Positions 50,801-61,879 of a DNA stretch of 64,000 nt are shown in pieces. Within the stretch, counting starts at the first letter, position 1, and each line of letters opens with the position of its first letter. A model generated the notes under the pieces. It had not been told where the DNA came from and ran no database searches. It saw only the letters and a program-made list of their open reading frames with translations. The DNA lies in the NCBI GenBank assembly GCA_004794655.1, contig SMMW01000635.1, positions 741,001 through 805,000 of the forward strand, written 5' to 3'. Source of the stretch: Marisa cornuarietis. Lineage: Eukaryota; Mollusca; Gastropoda; Architaenioglossa; Ampullariidae. A program made the translations under genes and the position numbers.

Positions 50801-52927
50801 CACTATACCTGTAATATAGTACATGAAACACAGTGATGAGAATACCGCTCACAATACCTGTAATATAGTAGATTGAACACAGTGATGAGAATACCGCTCA
50901 CAATACCTGTAATATAGTAGATTGAACACAGTGATGAGAATACCGCTCACTGTACCTGTAATATAGTAGATTAAACACAGTGATGAGAATACCGCTCACT
51001 ATACCTGTAATATAGTACATTAAACACAGCGATGAGAATACCGCTCACTATACTTGTAATATAGTACATGAAACACAGTGATGAGAATACCGCTCACTAT
51101 ACCTGTAATATAGTAGATTGAACACAGTGATGAGAATACCGCTCACTATACCTGTAATATAGTAGATTGAACACAGTGATGAGAATACCGCTCACTATAC
51201 CTGTAATATAGTAGATTGAACACAGTGATGAGAATACCGCTCACTATACCTGTAATATAGTAGATTGAACACAGTGATGAGAATACCGCTCACTATACCT
51301 GTAATATAGTAGATTGAACACAGTGATGAGAATACCGCTCACTATACCTGTAATATAGTACATTAAACACAGCGATGAGAATACCGCTCACTATACCTGT
51401 AATATAGTAGATTGAACACAGTGATGAGAATATCGCTCACTATACCTACAATATAGTACATGGAACATCTGCCATTCAGTCCACATCTACTAGACATGCG
51501 CTGTTATTCTATTTTTCACCTTGCTTGTAACAAACACATCTAAATTCTATGTCGTCTGGTGCTGTAGGAAGTCAATTCCCAGTCAATGCCTATTCTCACG
51601 CTGCAATGTTTTCAGGGTTTGCGCGTGAAAGGTTTTGCCTGCTAGGGAGCGTTGCAGCACCGTTGTACTCTCACGTAGCAAGGCCACTCCTGCTAGGTGA
51701 CGTCATCCGCGCAGTGCATTGTGGCTTGCTAGGACCTTTCCGAGTTTCGCACAGAAATGGCGATCCAGAGTATCTTTTAGAGGACATGAAAATAAAGCAC
51801 CTAAGCGACTCCTTCGCGCTACCCACCCCTCACCCACATCTTTATTTTCTTCTTTTCTCTCTCCCTACTTCATCAGACAATATTATTAACGTAGCAGCAG
51901 TAGCTTCCGAAATTATCTGATTGTCTGCCATTTTGTCGACTACCCACAATGCGCTGCGCGGATGACGTCACCTAGCAGGACACTAGCCAGTGGACTTGCT
52001 ACGTGAGAGTAGAAGGTGCTGCAAAGCTGCCTAGCAGGCAAAATCTTGCACGTGCAAACCCTGAAAACATTGCAGCGTGAGAACAGGCCTTTAAGACCCA
52101 TTTCTGGCTTATGCAAGCACGTTAGCTCAAAAGACAGAGGCAGTGAGTGAGAGTAGTGATACCACATAGAGGAAAAAAAAAAAAGCAAGCAAAAAGACAA
52201 TTACAATGAGAACTCCAAGCGTTTGACAAATGTTACCGTACCAGAGACTCCGTAGACGATTTTGTATGTATTCGGGTACTCCTGAGCAAGGGAGAACAAA
52301 GCACCGATATTTTCCAGCCCAATGCCTTGAAGAATGGCTAGCTCCATCATATCTTTAAACGCAACAACTGCGGGCAAGATGATGAAAGCGGCAAGGACGA
52401 TGAGGCATTGCATCTCAGTTTTCTTCCTCAGTTCGCCACCCACAGCTTCTGTAGGAACCGTGACTTCCAGACCAGTTTGCAACCGAAGTGATTTTCCCCT
52501 GTGTGCCTTCAAACACGCAGAAGTCGTATTCTTCAGATGTCAAACGTTTGCATTTGATGAGCGCGTGCATATATACATCTTTGTTCTGCTTCAGAGAGCG
52601 GTTTCCATAGTTTTGCGCAGTAGTTTTCAACATAGTGTTCATGTTGTTTGCTTACTTGAAACTACAGAGTTCTTTCAGTTACAACTCAACGAGTCAATTC
52701 ATCATATTGACATTATAGTTGTAGCATATAAAATCAAAACCATTTTCGCGAAATGTAAATTGGACATACCTGTAAGTCCGGTAATTACAAAAGAAACGTA
52801 TTTTTGTTCTCTTCATGCATACCTCTTCTGCGGGACTCTCAGTTTTCCCTGATATCTCTTCAGAAATCTTTTTCATGTGTTCGAGGACCTCCGAAACTAG
52901 AGTTCTCTGCACACTCGCGGGCTCCAT
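47637..52927 (-). CDS. Monocarboxylate-transporter-like MFS protein, copy A (SLC16 family, divergent)
   Basis: Eight exons: 52927-52823, 52506-52242, 50367-50218, 49440-49307, 49152-48918, 48679-48437, 48142-48017 and 47788-47637 (TAA). They sum to 1410 nt, 469 residues, all in frame. An acidic cytosolic N terminus precedes hydrophobic helices that fit a 12-helix MFS fold. SLC16-like hallmarks are NYRPVAAAGAVLSCLGCL in exon 3, VGNSFLYT in exon 4, and KYLALTVGCLTFASGVGSII and DASFYLSGATL in exons 7-8. The central loop has NFYMKDNPRQSLRSRIMN. The usual TM1 signature of monocarboxylate transporters is not evident, so the substrate is unknown. The acceptor of exon 3 lies inside a 23-copy minisatellite that repeats it, and that exon's donor (CAG/GTTTTTTT) is poor. 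The last exon runs into a stop just past the site where copy B splices to a tail exon. Confidence 0.82.
47827..47882 (+). repeat. (CA)n(CG)n compound microsatellite, transporter A intron 7
   Basis: About 17 CA units then about 10 CG units, ending 39 bp from the acceptor of exon 8. The alternating CG run is a potential Z-DNA former. Confidence 0.95.
50342..51468 (-). repeat. 49-bp minisatellite, 23 tandem copies, duplicating the exon 3 splice acceptor of transporter A
   Basis: The unit, read on the coding (minus) strand, is 15 nt of intron end (TCTACTATATTACAG) plus 34 nt matching the exon start (GTATAGTGAGCGGTATTCTC and following to GTGTTCAA). I counted 23 head-to-tail units, and 23 x 49 is 1127 bp, which fits the span. 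Units differ at few sites: CTATACC, CAATACC, CTATTCC or CTGTACC, and GATTGAA, GATTAAA or ACATGAA on the plus strand. The unit nearest the gene supplies the presumed true acceptor at 50367. Confidence 0.97.
51587..52088. mobile_element. Foldback (long terminal inverted repeat) element in intron 2 of transporter A
   Basis: The left arm, about 51587-51723, is inverted in the right arm, about 51945-52088. Shared blocks include TTCTCACGCTGCAATGTTTT, CTCTCACGTAGCAAG and GCTAGGTGACGTCATCCGCG. About 220 bp of unrelated sequence separates the arms. No transposase is visible and no target duplication is certain. It resembles non-autonomous foldback/MITE DNA transposons. Confidence 0.82.
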
Positions 52928-54263
52928 GTTGACCAGTTCTGGAACGTTCGCAGTAACTTTTTATTTTTTTACCTGTCTTCTAGGCTATATACCGTCTACC
53001 ACCCGACACTGACCGCCGCCTGTCGCCAAATGCAGACTTGTTCACGTCACTTGTGCTCTTAAATCAGAGCCTGGCTTTTCCCCAGCCGAAAATAAAACCA
53101 GCAACAACAAGAAAGAAGAAATCGAAAATACAGAATGATTCCCCTTCACTACAGCCACAGAACCTATGGTTCCTGTCAAGATGAAGTCAGTTACAAAATT
53201 AGCAAGTGCACTTTTAGTAAGATTCTGGAAGACATTTAAGTAAAATCTCTTTATGGTTCGATTGCTGCCACATTTATCCCCAGACAATAACAGTACACGT
53301 TTGGGCCCAGTGGAGACAGGACATTCACGGTCCACTGATTTCAGAGTCACGTTCGATCAGTGATATCATGAAACGCCGGGCCTTTTTCTTGCTTCGTTTG
53401 TTTCAGACAAGATTATATTAAAACATTGTCCAATGATTTCGGAGACACGTCTATTTCAGTGATAATTTAAAATTTTTACTCGAAAAAATATGCAGAACCT
53501 CAGTATCCATCATCACACCGTTTGTTGCGACTTGCACGTTTAGTTTAGAATCGGAAATTCCCGATCGAGGATGGGTCTAGGCAAGGAATTTCTTCACAAC
53601 TCACAAGGAGCTTTAGAAACAAATAGACTAATAAATAAATTATGTTAATGCTTAACTTCTATACGCGTAAATGTAATAACTTATCTAAATACGCCACGGT
53701 AGGTGTTAGTTAATCACATAAAGGAAACGAGAACACGACTACCGCCAAAAGGGAAAAAACACGGTAAGGAAAAAAAAACAAACATTTAACTATGTGTTAG
53801 CCTCCCTTTTCTGCTACAGGTGACAATATACATGTACTCTAGAAAATTTTTTAAAAAAGATTTTTAATAACATTTTGTGACAAAAAAATCAAATAGACAA
53901 TTACTATCTTAAAATATATTTTTAATCGGTTTCGATGAAAATTTTGACTGTAATCAATGACGTTTTTGAAAAAATGTACTATTTTTTTTACAAATGACTT
54001 TCAATACTACATTTCTAACCTTTAGATCGATGTTATTCCGTTGAAAAGATAAATTACCACATTAAAACTGTTAAGATATGAATATAATTAAATATTGCAA
54101 GTCTGATGCAATTAAGAAAATGGGGATTTTTTAAAACGCGTACTGTTATAGACTTACCCAGATGAAGCAAATCACAGCCAAAGACATGAAAAGAAATTAG
54201 TATCTTCAGAAATAGAAATAACATGGGACATACCAAAACAAGAAGGCAGGATTCTTTATAAAG

Positions 54264-54330
<67 letters not shown>

Positions 54331-55197
54331 AAACAATTCACAGTTAAATGATTAGTTAGGTGCAAACCCCTCTCTCCTTCGGTTTTACAAGCATCACCAT
54401 AGCAAGCAACAACAGAGACGTCATGGTTGTACTTTGATATACAATCAGCTCATGGATAGGACACACACATGCATGCAGATGGCCACACTGCTTGCTCCCA
54501 ATCAAAACCGTCCGTTTAAAATGCAAACTTTTTAATTTATGTGCTCTTTGTATTCATATTCTAAGTGCTTATAAGGTGTTATACTTATGAGAGTGACTGT
54601 ACGTATTAGCGTGAATGACTAAAAATGGACCACTAGAACTGGATGCAGGCATTTTATGTTTCTTTTATAGTCTGTATTGATGTTTTATGTAAAACGATCT
54701 GTTCTAATGTGACCGTCGGAAGACACAACAATTTGATGAAAAGGGTGAATAACAATGTATTTGTTTATGGATACGTTTAGGTTATCAAGGCCCCAGCCAG
54801 TGGGAGAGCTAGGACCATATAATGCCCCATAGACCTCTCTGTGGACAAACGGGCGATGTTTATAGGAGTGCATGGAGCTTTACTCGTTCATCTGGTGCAC
54901 TCTTATAGACATCCAGACTGTTTAATGGACGGAATAGAATACCCTTCCCCCCTAAAGTCAATTAAATGCTTTTTGTGGGGGTTGTGTTACCTCTTCTCCT
55001 CTTTCTCCTGCATACCATCACGTATTCACAGTGACGTCTGGCATGCGTGACAAATCCATCACGTAGGTTAATACGTTACTTTAAAACGTCACATGACTAG
55101 TCAAACTAATTTTGGTTTGTGTAACGTATACTTTCATACAGCGCTTAGAGACGATTCAAAGTATTTCAGTGTACAGTGTCCAATAAAGCTCGATCCG
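52928..55197. other. Intergenic between transporter copies A and B
   Basis: Transporter A's 5' flank and transporter B's 3' flank. Holds a (CA)n tract at 54265-54328. The open frames are not convincing. Confidence 0.5.
54265..54328 (+). repeat. (CA)n microsatellite
   Basis: About 32 units in the spacer between the transporter copies. Confidence 0.95.
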
Positions 55198-56404
55198 TTA
55201 CTGTAAAGCACTGCGAGAAGATGCACCAGGGACGGCAATCACCTGGGTCGTCGATGGTTGTCTGACTTTCTCTACATCTTCCTCTTCATCATGCGATTTT
55301 CTGGCGACGTCATCTCTTGTCGATGTTTGCTCGACTTCCTCTACGCTTTCTTCTTCAGGATGGGATGGTTTCTGAGGGACGGTAATCACTTTTTTTGTCT
55401 GCGGGTGTTTGATCTTCTCTACACCCTCATCTACGTCACGTGACGTGTTAGGGGTGTCAGTCGCCTCCTTGGTCGGGTCTGGCTTGCCCTTTTCTATATC
55501 TTCATCTACATCACCAATATGAAATAAGAGCATTAGTAATCGGCTTAAAAAACCATCATAAAATGAGGAAATGAGAACGATCAGCTAGTAAAACTCATCA
55601 GTACGGACATTCAGAACAAAATTTTGTGATCAGCTAGAAGAACCTACCATTAATGTGAAAATGAGAACATTTTGATTAATTAAAACAAAGGCGTCTAGTG
55701 GTGATGGCAATGGGAGAATGATGGACGTGGAGTATTTCTCCCCCAGTTCTCCAAGAATATGAGCAACTGCACGAACTGTGCACACACACTCTCTTACAGA
55801 CAATCACACATATAAACTCATTCATTTAATTGGTGTACTTCAAAATGCGTTTATCTGGGCGCGTATGAATAGACACATTTATGCACGCTGTATCTAATTC
55901 ACAAGAGATAAGTTAGTCGACCAACGCACAAGGATGGGAAGGGAAAGGACGAAGAATAATTAAATAATTACACACTTACACAGTCAAACATTTACACATC
56001 GTTACTATGAACAAAGACAAAAGTTTAGAAACATGACACACACTCAAGTTGTCTCTCAAGCACGGTCTCTGACATGCACGCTGCATCTTAAGTACATAAA
56101 GGAAGAAGATGATTCAACCAACACAAACACAAATGACAGCCGAAAGGACAAACTAGCAATCACACAATGTTTTCTTCAAGAAAGTGTTAACTTGACCACA
56201 CGTATCCCTCAAAATGCGTATTTTCTCACCTTCTTTGCTCTGCGATATTTTTCGGGTTGGGGATATAACAAGCTTGAGGACGATAATCGTCATTGCTGAT
56301 GATATGATCATTGCGACACCGGACAGGTAAAATGGTGCACCTTTCTGGTTGAGATCATCTATTATAGCTTCTGTAAAGATAAACGACACAATAAAACTGT
56401 GAAT

Positions 56405-56407
56405 GCG

Positions 56408-56452
<45 letters not shown>
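56405..56452 (+). repeat. (CG)n(CA)n compound microsatellite, transporter B intron 8 acceptor side
   Basis: A short CG run then about 18 CA units, about 35 bp from the exon 8 acceptor, the same position as in copy A. Confidence 0.95.
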
Positions 56453-56454
<2 letters not shown>

Positions 56455-56896
56455 AATACACGCGTATACAAAGTATCTATTTTATGAGAACTCAATATCT
56501 AGAGCCATGTGCCGCATAAAGACATCTCTGTCTTTGACGAACCGCATATACGCCAGCGGAAACCTTTAGATGACAAATGGAGCCGAACCATTCCTAACGC
56601 CCGGTAATATCGTAACAAATAAATTACATATGTGTTTGTGGTGACGGTAAGCTGTTGTCAAAGTAGCTGCTGTGTTGCCGGTCGTTTGCAAGTATAGCTC
56701 GTACAGTTATGTGCAATACATCATACGTGATAATGATGACAATCAATTATATCCTTTATTGTTGATAACGATAATAAAAATATGCGAAGTGCATTATACT
56801 TGATAATCAAAATAAAACAACTATGTTTAAGTATATTTTATGATGTTCACACAACGACGAATTGCGCAGAACATAATTTCGTTCTGAACTCATGAA

Positions 56897-56898
<2 letters not shown>

Positions 56899-56947
<49 letters not shown>

Positions 56948-56969
56948 TGCGTAGAGAGAGAGAGAGAGA
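56899..56969 (+). repeat. (GT)n(GA)n tract, transporter B intron 7
   Basis: About 23 GT units followed by GA units, just downstream of exon 7. Confidence 0.95.
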
Positions 56970-57447
56970 GCCTACTTATAATATTTAAAGAGAAAATTAT
57001 CATACGTGAACTTTTTTCTCCTATAATTGAGCCGATGCCATGTCCGAAGGTAAGACAACCCACGGTAAGTCCCAAGTATTTGTCTCCCATTACCAGCGGA
57101 ATGATGTTTCTCATGACTGCTTCTCGTACACCTGGGAAAGCAAACGTCTAGTCTTCAGTCGTTAGAATAAAAAACAGCATGTCTCCTTCTTTTGAGAAAA
57201 CAGCGGAACAGATAACAGAAAAGCACACTCACTTTCATTGTTATCTCTTATCCCATTGCATCACTTCTCATTTAAGTTTACCAAAAGGAATATATTAGAT
57301 AGAAAGACAATCGAGGTATTGAAATAATGATCATACTAAAAGGGAACACATGCGTGAATGTTTGGATATATTTTACAACAACAACAATAATAATGACTTT
57401 TTAAAAACTGAGTAGTCTCTTTGTCTCAACACACATATACTATCTTC

Positions 57448-57495
57448 CTCTCTCTCTCTCTCTCTCACACGCGTGCCCACGCAAACGCGCACACG

Positions 57496-57572
<77 letters not shown>
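57448..57572 (+). repeat. (CT)n and (CA)n tract, transporter B intron 6
   Basis: CT run then an interrupted and finally pure CA run of about 36 units; ends 44 bp before exon 6. Confidence 0.95.
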
Positions 57573-57574
<2 letters not shown>

Positions 57575-58797
57575 CTTAGTGAGAATGCTTAATAAAAGAG
57601 ATTTCTACTATGTACCATAACCTAGGCCATAGAGGACACTGTAGACGTATGCATACCACTGAGTATCAAAGCCCTCCACGGAAAGCGATAAAGTTCCCAT
57701 CAAAAAGCCCAGCACCATTACCACGACCAGTGACGTCTTCCTCGAGAATTTCCGGAAGCAGCAGCAGCTTGTTATCAAGGCGACCAGACTCGCAGCCAGT
57801 AAAACCAAAAATAAAGTAACTTCCCATTTCCATACAAGCGTTGTCGGGATGCCTTGCCCTGAGGGGAAGAAAGCCGCACCTCTAACCACCGTTTCTGAGA
57901 TAGAAGTTACCAGAAATAGATGCCAAGCAGCATCCCTATTCAACGCATTTTAGGCATTTTTTCGTGGAAGTAGCAAATACGTTTGTAATTAACTTTGTTG
58001 AAATATTATGATTCTCTTTGAAAGCAAACAGCCGAAAAACCTTTATTTTGATGTGCATCCTATTAATGGTTTTAGCTCGCGGGTGTACTGACCTATTCCC
58101 GTGAAGAAGAAGACGCCACCCATGGCGTAGAGTAGCGGAGACTTGAAGATATGCAGGCCCTCGGTGTTCATGATGCGGCTGCGCAGACTCTGACGAGGGT
58201 TGTCTTTCATGTAGAAGTTCAGAGGGACCAGACCATAAGAAACCAGGAGACACAGACCGTAGATCCCGCACATGATCTCCAAGATGACTCGCCAGCTTGT
58301 GACAGACGTGGAGACCAGATTCTGATGGTGAAAACACGAACTTATATTACTGGACTGCTTGCAGACGATTTTTTTAAGTTAAGTCATAGAACGAGGCTGG
58401 CGTGTACAAAGCTTCCGGTTTAGTCATATTCATTGTTAAGGCTCGCCGAGACTAACAGCGGAGGACTTCGTAAGAGGCTAAGCGTTGGTCTCGGCAGACA
58501 GACAGCAGTCCACCCTATACACGTCCGTGGTGAAAGCAAATTTATGGAAGATGATAAATTCATTTGTGTTAGATATTGTCAACTGCTGAATTGTACGTTG
58601 CTAGAAACACCAGCGACAAACAGAAGCCAGAAACACTGCATGTATGGGTGTGGACAAGGGAAGGTCACTTCTTTATTTGACATTCGACATGTCCAAATTT
58701 ATTCGTACTCGTAACTGTACTGGCAAACACATACTATTACCTGAACTGGAGGCATTAACCACCAGGCGTACACACACAAGATTATATTGAAATATAA

Positions 58798-58798
<1 letters not shown>

Positions 58799-58864
<66 letters not shown>

Positions 58865-58940
58865 TATATATAAATATAACCACACACACATACACACAAA
58901 ATTATATATAAATATAACCACACACACACACACACACACA
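58799..58940 (+). repeat. (CA)n blocks separated by an ATTATATATAAATATAAC spacer, transporter B intron 4
   Basis: A long CA run to 58862, then shorter runs near 58880-58895 and 58919-58940. AAATATAACCACACAC is repeated before each, so the unit itself was duplicated. Confidence 0.9.
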
Positions 58941-59241
58941 GAGACGTATGTATGAACATATAGAGACAATTCGAGGGCGTTGTCATAGTTATAGAGTATA
59001 ATAAATAGTAAAAAATCTCAGCCGAGGATTTGAAGAAATGCTAGTACTAACAGTGACAGAAAAAATAATCATCTGAACAACGATGTCGAGTAGAAAGGTG
59101 AGGATAACGATCAGTAACCTCTTGTCCCCGAAACATTCCAGTACCGCAACAAATGCAGAGGTGTACAGAAAGTTGTTGCCAACACCTGCAACACATAGCT
59201 TATCTTATTACTAAGCAATTGAAAACAGCAGCAACAAAAAC

Positions 59242-59329
<88 letters not shown>
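59242..59329 (+). repeat. (CA)n microsatellite, transporter B intron 3
   Basis: About 44 units, the longest pure CA run of the window. Confidence 0.95.
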
Positions 59330-59334
<5 letters not shown>

Positions 59335-59942
59335 AATCAAAATCACTCACGGAAACATAGACATTGTATTTCAATGTCTTCGAATTTCTAGCCGACAGTT
59401 TAAACCACAATATATTGCACGAAGAACGTTTTAAGTCACTCACAGTGTAGGTGTGGCAGGTATAGATTACATGGTTCTTATGCTAGACAGTCCCACAAAC
59501 TTACCCTTCACATTGCTTTGTCACCGGCCTTTCACAACGAACAAAACCTTAAGACGCCTCCTAACTGGGAAAAACTGTCGTCGAACGTTTGGAAAAGTTG
59601 TGTGTGATGGTCACAAAAGCCAGAAGTTTTAGCTTTGGAGCTAACTCCAGTCTTGTTTTCTAATAAATTGCCAGTTCATCTGCCAGTACAATGGGAGGTA
59701 GCGGCACTTCGGAGGTTTGACGCCTCGGCTCTTTGCCCAGTTAAGAATGACTTTTTTTTCCACTGCATTATTCTTAGCTACGGACATTCGAGAAGTCTTT
59801 ACACAGGCACTGGCTTGACTTACAGACCTGGAAGAAAACCGTATACGAAGGCCATGGCATGCTCGTCCTCTGGGTTCAAAAAAGATGCAACCAAACATCC
59901 CAGACCTGACAATATGGCCCCCAGCGCCGCTACAGGCCGGTA

Positions 59943-60260
59943 GTTGAACACAGTGATGAGAATACCGCTAACTATACCTGTAAATATAGTATATTAAACA
60001 GAGTGAATGAGAGTACTGCTAATTATACCTGTAATGTAGTACATTAAACACAGCGATGAGAATACCGCTCACTATAGTACTATAGTATATTGAACACAGT
60101 AATGAGAAAACTGTTTACCTGTTGTTTAATACTCTTAACACACTGACCCCTCACTGGATTTGTAACTTAGTCTATTACCGCTCATTATGCCTGTAATATT
60201 GGGCATAAAACACAGTGATGATAATATCAAACACTATAATTGTAATGGAGTATTTTGAAT
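59943..60260 (-). repeat. Degenerate copies of the 49-bp splice-acceptor repeat in transporter B
   Basis: Upstream of exon 3 of copy B, three to four decayed units can be followed (around 59943-59995, 59996-60052, 60053-60100), with traces to about 60260. Each keeps parts of GATGAGAATACCGCT and CCTGTAATATAGTA on the plus strand. Same gene position as the array in copy A. Confidence 0.75.
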
Positions 60261-60416
60261 ACTGTGACTGAAGAAACCCGTTTAATGTAGAAATATTATA
60301 TCGTACTGGAAATATCTTCTTCGGTCTTAATTACATTCACTACAAATATAGCATGCAAATATGTTTATGTCATTTAGTGCTTTATGTGGTTAATTTATAG
60401 TAATTATTTTCTGACT

Positions 60417-60417
<1 letters not shown>

Positions 60418-60457
<40 letters not shown>
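60418..60457 (+). repeat. (GAT)n microsatellite, transporter B intron 2
   Basis: About 13 trinucleotide units. Confidence 0.95.
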
Positions 60458-61163
60458 TCCATTTGTAATGCGCAGGTATCCATTTAGAAGAATGCTCATT
60501 GCGCAGCAAAAAACAAAATAAATAAAAAATAAGAAGATAAGAAAAAAAAAGAAAAAAATAAGAACTTGGTCTTTATTCAAAATTGTACTGTCTACAATAA
60601 TATTATTAATCGATGGTAACACCCGCAAAAAATGACAGCACCAAGGTACCTCTAATTTTAATGTAAGCTCACAATAATCAAAGATATTTTTTTCCAAAGT
60701 GTGCTCAGATTTAGACAAATTCAAAGATTATTCCATTTTGTTTTAAAAGTAACCCACGGGATGCTAATCTGTGGTAAGGACAAGGTGCGGGATAACAGGG
60801 AGAGGGGGACGTACCGAACAAACCGTAGATCACGTTGTAAGTATCCATGTACTCCGGCTGCTCCATAGCTTTGTTTATGGAAGCATTTTGTGTGGCTTGG
60901 AGAGAGACTGCATCATCTTCGGAAACATACCTACCGAGGGAAAGATGATGCAGGCAGCCATGACAATGAGGCAGCCAACCACATTCCTTTGTTTGATCAA
61001 AGCGCCGTCTACCTCCCCTGATGGAACAGAAACTTCTAGCCCAGTCGGTAGTTCATGCGAGTATTCCTTTAAATACATCAAAGCTTTTCATTAAGATTTT
61101 ATACGGCTTTGTATAATATGTATATTATATGTATATTGTATGTGTACGTGTTCATGTTTGTGG

Positions 61164-61168
<5 letters not shown>

Positions 61169-61196
<28 letters not shown>

Positions 61197-61288
61197 ATGA
61201 CAAACATTTTGAAAATCAAACTATTGCCACCAATAGATTTTGATACTTTACTAAACAATTTTAAGTACATTTCAATATTGAAAGATTT

Positions 61289-61371
<83 letters not shown>
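61169..61371 (+). repeat. (GT)n and (CA)n tracts flanking 100 bp, transporter B intron 1
   Basis: GT run at 61169-61196 and CA run at 61296-61371. As inverted tracts they could pair into a hairpin. The CA run is followed by a C run and another CA block that reaches the exon 1 donor. Confidence 0.9.
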
Positions 61372-61879
61372 CCCCCCCTCACACACACACACCTCTTTTT
61401 CCGGATCCTTCGTTTTCTTTGACGCTTCTTCGGTCATTTTTGTCATGTTGTCGAGGAGGTCCGATGTCCATTCTCCCACCACATTCGTGGAGTCCATGCT
61501 GGCGATTAACCGACTTGAGCACAAACGTCCGACTTGTTCTAAAGGCGGGTGTTAGGACTTTTTATACTCAAGACACTCGAGGCACCCGGGCCCGCTTTTC
61601 CGTCGACCACTCCCACAGTCAATGGTGTTTGGTGTTCCTCGAATCTTATCAATAGTTAATTCGGGTAAACATGACTTCTCCTCCTTTTTCTCTTCCTTGT
61701 CTTTTTTCCTCTCCTCCTTCTTCTGTATTTTCTGTTTCCCATCCTTCTCCTTATTTTTCCTCTCTTTAATGTTACGTTCCTTTCAGTGCTGATAACATTT
61801 TGCGCACTTCCTTTCTTTGTGCTGTTTGTTTTATTTTGCATGTTTCAGTGCTATCAGGATGTAAAACATGTCGATAAGT

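Larger units (their letters stand above)
55198..61497 (-). pseudogene. Monocarboxylate-transporter-like MFS protein, copy B, with a one-nucleotide frame break in exon 2
   Basis: Nine exons: 61497-61393, 61066-60815, 59977-59828, 59185-59052, 58321-58093, 57858-57616, 57131-57006, 56370-56230 and 55505-55198. Exons 1, 3, 4, 6 and 7 have exactly the lengths of copy A (105, 150, 134, 243, 126), and exon 5 differs by six. Exon 2 is 252 nt against 265, so the frame is lost: after CLIVMAACIIFPSVG it should pass to the frame reading YVSEDDAVSLQATQNAS but instead reaches a stop. Otherwise the sequence looks selected (DKYLGLTVGCLTFGHGIGS, GIYGLCLLVSYGLVPLNFYM). It carries a 102-residue acidic cytosolic tail, absent from A, with repeated (D/G)VEK...QP-type units. 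The exon 1 donor is GAG/GTGTGTG inside a TG tract. The break may be a recent mutation, an allele or a sequencing error. Confidence 0.7.

Noticed and set aside
50342..51468. CRISPR-like array
   Set aside because: Units are head-to-tail with no unique spacers, and the host is an animal; it is a minisatellite.
51549..51920. Plus-strand 123-codon open frame
   Set aside because: Falls in the foldback element; no protein resemblance.
52334..52852. Plus-strand 172-codon open frame
   Set aside because: Antisense shadow of exons 1-2 of transporter A.
53042..53350. Minus-strand 102-codon open frame upstream of transporter A
   Set aside because: No recognisable domain; intergenic, weak coding character.
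60771..61094. Plus-strand open frame
   Set aside because: Antisense shadow of transporter B exon 2.
57373..61369. Long open frames of alternating Cys-Val or Thr-His
   Set aside because: They are translations of (CA)n tracts.
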